Positions 59,401-64,000 of a stretch of 64,000 nucleotides of DNA are shown here, in pieces. Source of the stretch: Branchiostoma floridae (Eukaryota > Chordata > Leptocardii > Amphioxiformes > Branchiostomatidae); assembly GCF_000003815.2 (NCBI RefSeq), contig NC_049984.1:16876495-16940494 (forward strand), given 5' to 3'. The notes beneath the pieces were generated by a model. The model was given only the letters and a program-made list of their open reading frames with translations, was not told the DNA's origin and searched no databases. Position numbers and translations under genes: made by a program. How positions within the stretch are numbered: position 1 is the stretch's first letter; every line of letters begins with the position of its first letter.

Positions 59401-59867
59401 GGCGGTTAAAACGTGCACATGGCCCGTTGTCGGGGACGAGGTCTGATCACCGGAAGTGGTGGCAGGCGAGGTTCGGTCATGATTACACTCGGCCAGGCAG
59501 ACGGGATGGCCCGGGATGGCCTACTTACTATCTCGGCGTGTCCCTCTCGCAGGTCCGCCTGAAATCGCACCACCCGCTCCTCATGGCTGCGGTCCCTGAA
59601 CCCTGTGTACTTTATCTGGAAGATCGAGCCAGAAAACAAGCGTCAGAACCTTGTATCAACTTTGTTCGAAGTTACTACGTAGTTGCAACAAGCGCGAACG
59701 TTTCACTTCCTAGTTTGCGTGGACTTGAAGTAACTTGCTACGGGGGGACCCCGCGCCACTCTACGGGCGATATTTACCTCGCACTCTCGTCCCAGCTTCC
59801 GAAAAAACTCGTCGTTCTCAAATTTTGCCTTCTGATCAGGCACAACTCGTGGCATAATGTAGGGCAT
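50230..59867 (-). CDS. CBFB: Core-binding factor subunit beta, 5 certain coding exons
   Basis: Non-DNA-binding partner of RUNX transcription factors; in the known family it frees the Runt domain from autoinhibition and strengthens DNA binding, acting in the nucleus. Exons 59867-59778, 59615-59529, 59240-59139, 54094-53978 and 50403-50266 are all phase 0 and join cleanly to 178 codons. The domain is complete: MPRVVPDQKAKFENDEFFRK, IKYTGFRDRSHEER, AFVATGTNLALQF, KEYVDFE, RFILNGVCVRWKGWIDLQRL and DGIGSIEFDEE. Residues known to contact Runt in human CBFB (T60, G61, N63, Q67, N104) are present. The loop after LQF is about five residues shorter than in human. The first ATG (59867) adds MPYI before the vertebrate-type start at 59855; the frame is open further upstream. 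The 3' end is unsettled: read-through of exon 5 gives 190 residues (stop 50230-50232), splicing to 37353 gives 194 (human 182/187). Confidence 0.94.
50404..53977 (-). other. CBFB: CBFB intron 4
   Basis: About 3.6 kb, AT-rich. Open frames around 50560-51070 look coding only by length. No RNA gene or repeat family recognised. Confidence 0.55.
53978..54094 (-). CDS. CBFB: CBFB exon 4
   Basis: 39 codons: VHLQARFILNGVCVRWKGWI, then DLQRLDGIGSIEFDEEKAK. Acceptor CTGGGCAG, donor GTCAGT. The Asn of ILNG corresponds to human N104 at the Runt interface. Confidence 0.96.
54095..59138 (-). other. CBFB: CBFB intron 3
   Basis: About 5 kb without supported genes. A GC-richer part at 58290-58740 has a 134-codon plus-strand frame with no recognisable domain, read as chance or as regulatory DNA. 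A B-box-like GGTTCAATCCC at 55790 lacks the rest of a tRNA. Confidence 0.5.
59139..59240 (-). CDS. CBFB: CBFB exon 3
   Basis: 34 codons: AFVATGTNLALQFSPSADKA, PSKEYVDFEKEPGK. Acceptor CCCTCCTAG, donor GTAAGA. Shorter variable loop than in human before the KEYVD segment. Confidence 0.95.
59529..59615 (-). CDS. CBFB: CBFB exon 2
   Basis: 29 codons: IKYTGFRDRSHEERVVRFQA, DLREGHAEI. Acceptor ATCTTCCAG, donor GTAAGT. Confidence 0.96.
59778..59867 (-). CDS. CBFB: CBFB exon 1
   Basis: 30 codons from MPYIMPRVVPDQKAKFENDE to GRECE, donor GTAAAT. The vertebrate proteins start at the second Met (59855). The Pro-Tyr-Ile-Met extension is in frame, and the open frame upstream reaches ATG 60056, so an even longer N-terminus is formally possible. 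Confidence 0.93.
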
Positions 59868-62800
59868 CGCCAAAATTGCTTCCTCTCGGCGACCTATGCC
59901 GCTTACAAATGGCACCACAGTGCTGGAAAGTTGCCCATTCATTCTGTCGCACAATGATGAAATAAACAAAGCGGATCCTGTGTAACACCCTTCAAGCCCG
60001 AGCAGTCGCACCTGATTGGCCCTTGCGTCATGACTAAACTTCGGGACCACAGCCAAATTAGCCCCTGATACCGAAGATTTCCTTATATGGTCATCCTCGG
60101 TTCACTTCGGGCACAGGGGCGTGTTCGGCGGAAGTCATCTCATGGCCGCCATTGGCGCTTGCATTGATATGCTAATTAAACCACTAGCTGTTTCATAATA
60201 TTTGCCTTCATTACGTCCCATATAAGGGGAAAGGGGGCGCGCTGTCCTTTGACGCAGAAAACGCACGTTGGTGAAAGCTACTACTATTCTTTGCCTCAAG
60301 CACGTGGGTAGAGACGCGTATATATAAAAACGGCACTTTTTGTCGTCACGCTCTGCTGCCAATTTTGGGCAAATCATAGGCAGCGCATGTCCAAATCTGG
60401 TTTCAATCAATCTATGGCGGGAGCTCTCTCGCTACTTGGGGCGCATAAATATTTAATTCGGTATCGGAGACAGACGTCCTCTTGGCATTGGAAATGATAT
60501 AAGACAATTTGTCAAACTGTCACGACAATGTTTGCCTCAGAGACAACGACACTGGACAGGGCACTCGTAAACAATATTATCAAGCAGGGGGAAGTTGGCG
60601 AAAGACAAAAGAATACGTGTTTTGGGTCCGGTTGGAAGGTGAAAAGATAAAACCTCAGCAGTCAGGACGTGTATACTGGACTGGTTTGTCATACTCGCGA
60701 CTGTACGAACTGGTCTACACAAATAATGTACAACACCACACATTGTGTCGTGTACACAGGGGAGTTTATATTAAAGTTATGTTTACCCCTACCTTTTAAT
60801 TGTTTACCTTTTGTTGTTGGTTGTCGTAAAGCGAGTAGGTAGCAGTGACAGTGAACCCGCATAGTTGACAATGTCCCCTACAGACAAAGACGCTAAAATT
60901 CGAACTAACCGACAATAAAACTCTTTCAATTTGCAGTTTTCTTTCCTGTATTCATATCTGACAGACATCAGATCTATTTGCAGTTTGCATACTCCATAAT
61001 ACAAAAGAAAACAAAACTTCCGAACGAATTGTCCGCTTCATGAAAAGATGGCCTCGGCTGGTATTTCAATTTCAAGTTATCTGTTCGAACGATCATACAG
61101 GTTCTTTAAACTCTATCTGATGGTAAAGCTTTCAATTATCTGGTTGGTCCATTTAATCTGCAAAACGTGCGGGGCGATTGTTGTGTTGAAGTATAGCTTG
61201 TGCACCTGTATAGAGAAGGTGAAAGACCAGGCTTGGTGGGGAAGTGTGGGCGGGTCATGGTCGGATAAAAACACCTGCTCACACGTGTCTTTCGAGGCCA
61301 CACCGCACCGCTTACTCAGTAGGCATGAAGTCAAACATACACACAAAAACATGGTACGGTTTCTACCTTTCCAAAGAGCTTGATACTATCCGTTTTCGGG
61401 TGATATTGTTTCCAGGAGTAACCGACTCTTGACCTGTGAACGGATGGTGGAAACCTGCACTTCCAAGCCTTCTAAGAAATGGAATTTGCAAAATAATACT
61501 TTCCTAAGTCAGTTCATCAGTCCTAAGCTACTAGAATAGAAATATGCATTTTATATATGGAGCGATATAGCTGTAAGTATAGCCGTATTTGAATGGAGAA
61601 AAGCTAGACCAGAATGATGTTAATACGCGTCGTTTTCTTGGCTATGCGTAACGCCGTCGTTTACGTCAATAGAGAATAAACGAGTAAGCCAACGCCTACG
61701 TAGCAATGCTGTCCAGTTATTGCGAGAGTTATATTTTTAGCCTTCCTTCCTCTGCTTTTTATAGGTATGTAGACAGCCGTGCACAGCAATTAAAGCATCC
61801 ATGGGAAAGTCTTTTAAGGACATCAGCTTCATATCTTTCTGAGAAAAACAGACTTGCCTGATGGTACATCATTGTTATTTTAATAGTATTCTTTACTAGC
61901 TGAGAGGACTGTTAAGTACCCCAATATAGTGCTGTATGTATTTAGCCCAGTCCTCATGGGTTGTTGGAAACCACTCAAACTTTAGCAATCTCTGCACATG
62001 GTCCAGTTTTTACTTGCATGCAAGTATTCCCCGGATTAAAAAAAAAGGAGAGACCATTGCAGAGCATTAGATATACCAAGTTGGTAACGCTAACAAATAT
62101 ATATACAGTATAACACCATTTAAGCATAATCTTTATAGCAATAAGAGTGGGGGATGTGAAGAAACATACCACAAGCGTACAAATAAATTGAAAGTCATGC
62201 AAATTAAATGTACGTTTATTGTTAAAAAAGAATATCACTGCTTTCTTGACATTAATTTTCAACTATAAAGATGATAAAGATAACTTGTAGAACGTGTTAG
62301 ATATGGGCTAACTACAAAAAAATTGGAAAGGAGAAAAACAATAAATCCACTAACTTAACATACTTGGAAGGCTGCACAACTTGGAAACGTGAGGTTTTCC
62401 AAGATACAGTAGAAGCCAGTTAATTGCACACTGCTAGCTGTTAACTGCACGGAATCCCAAACCGGTGCGGTCCAGCTAGATAACTTCGCATTATTGCACC
62501 AGTCGGATAATCACGAAATTCACTGGCAAATAGATCGTGGAATTAAGCGGCTTCTACTGTAGTTGTTTTAGTGTTGAAAACAGCGGTAAAGTTAAGGGAT
62601 CTACCGTGTTGATGTTTAGGAAATAGAAAGAGTGCTTTCATGGTCTGTAACGTTAGGTTTCAGATTCTAAGATGGTAGACACAAAAGAAAGGATGACTCT
62701 CACTTTAAATTTGAAGTACAGGAAGTGTACAAGTCATCGTCTTCTTCAATCAGTGCAAAGTGAATGAGGAGATTGGATTTCAGTAATTTTCCATCCGATT

Positions 62801-63150
62801 TTTTGTTCCAAAAGAAATCAGTTCTACTCGTGAGTCACGGTAAAAATGTACCATAGTCTGATCGTGATTCAATGAGTAGACACACGCCCAGAGTCACTCA
62901 TTTCAATCACCAATCATGTTTATCAAGTCAAATCACGCATAACATTCCGCGTGACGTGTCACCTGTGTTTTTGGCGGACTTTTGGCAAAGAACCAAATCT
63001 AAGTTAGCGCTCATATTTTTTGACGACGTCACAGCAGAAAATGCCTGCTTTTACTGGGAAATTCTATCTTTTTTCCTTCCATGGATGAAGAGTGATTTAA
63101 TGAGCAGTAAATCTTCTCAGTTATTCTTAGCAAAAGCATTAAAGACGTAG
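59868..63150. other. CBFB-PHAF1 intergenic region
   Basis: About 3.3 kb between two divergent genes. The CBFB 5' UTR and promoter must lie at its left end. Apart from promoter-like motifs near 60120-60160 and a TATA-like TATATATAAAAA at about 60318-60330, no gene or repeat is recognised; the many short frames are unsupported. Confidence 0.45.
60127..60160 (-). promoter_or_regulatory. Candidate CBFB promoter motifs
   Basis: On the minus strand GCGCCAATGGCGGCCATG combines a CCAAT box (60155-60151) with a YY1-type AATGGCGGCCATG (60153-60141), next to an ETS-like GACTTCCGCC (60136-60127). Located about 270 bp upstream of the CBFB start codon. Inferred from motifs only. Confidence 0.35.
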
Positions 63151-63220
63151 TTTATAAGGTTACTTAATTGTTCCTGCGCGTTACTAAGGCGAAAGCTATG
63201 ACGCAATCACAAGCAGTGAC

Positions 63221-63306
63221 CCGGAAGTGAAAGTGTCGCCCTGTGACCTCTTTATTTACAAATACCTTAGCGCATGCGCGTTTGAGGAAAACATCCAAAA
63301 TGGCGG
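63221..63306 (+). promoter_or_regulatory. PHAF1 proximal promoter motifs
   Basis: CCGGAAGTGA (ETS/GABP, 63221-63230), the palindromic NRF1 site GCGCATGCGC (63270-63279) and a YY1-type AAAATGGCGG (63297-63306) lie in order within 190 bp upstream of the PHAF1 start codon. This trio is typical of TATA-less housekeeping promoters. Confidence 0.6.
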
Positions 63307-63402
63307 TTTTGGCGACCTAACGAAAGTGGAAGGCGAAAATAAGTCCCTAAATCCCACGATATTGACCTATAACTTGCTTATTAGTACAAAGGATACAAAT
63401 AA

Positions 63403-64000
<598 letters not shown>

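Noticed and set aside
59280-59957. 225-codon plus-strand open frame
   Set aside because: It is antisense to CBFB exons 1 and 2 and the intron between them; no domain.

Overview
The window is animal nuclear DNA. It is AT-rich, protein-coding genes are split into many short GT-AG exons, and transposon debris lies between them. The encoded proteins are very close to vertebrate orthologues but not vertebrate-like in intron size (mostly 0.2-3 kb). Together with the repeat types this best fits a cephalochordate (amphioxus, Branchiostoma). The organism call is inference and the species cannot be fixed from the sequence.

Layout: (1) 1-1309, the end of an unidentified plus-strand gene, its last coding exon starting at about 1130 and followed by a long AT-rich 3' region. 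(2) 4898-5775, minus strand, a complete three-exon UPF0598 gene (C8orf82-like). (3) 6155-23279, plus strand, a complete gene of about 23 exons for the katanin p80 regulatory subunit (KATNB1). Genes 2 and 3 are head to head across 379 bp. (4) 23280 to about 37300, a gene-poor stretch with a 5'-truncated LINE, a 754-bp element with internal tandem units, one copy of a short hammerhead-motif repeat and a palindromic MITE; a second MITE copy lies just beyond. (5) 50230-59867, minus strand, core-binding factor beta (CBFB), five certain coding exons plus a possible distal last exon at 37303-37353. (6) 63409-63472, plus strand, the first coding exon of PHAF1 (C16orf70), which runs out of the window. 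CBFB and PHAF1 are again divergent, about 3.5 kb apart.

The genes do not form one pathway: microtubule severing (KATNB1), RUNX-dependent transcription (CBFB), autophagy (PHAF1) and a probable mitochondrial protein of unknown role (UPF0598). What links them is old chordate linkage: KATNB1, CBFB and PHAF1 all lie on human 16q, with CBFB and PHAF1 adjacent there. I found no clearly new multi-gene system. The most unusual signals are two TSD-flanked copies of a roughly 100-bp element with a hammerhead-ribozyme-like core, two copies of a near-palindromic MITE, and a TIR-bounded element built from 160-bp tandem units.
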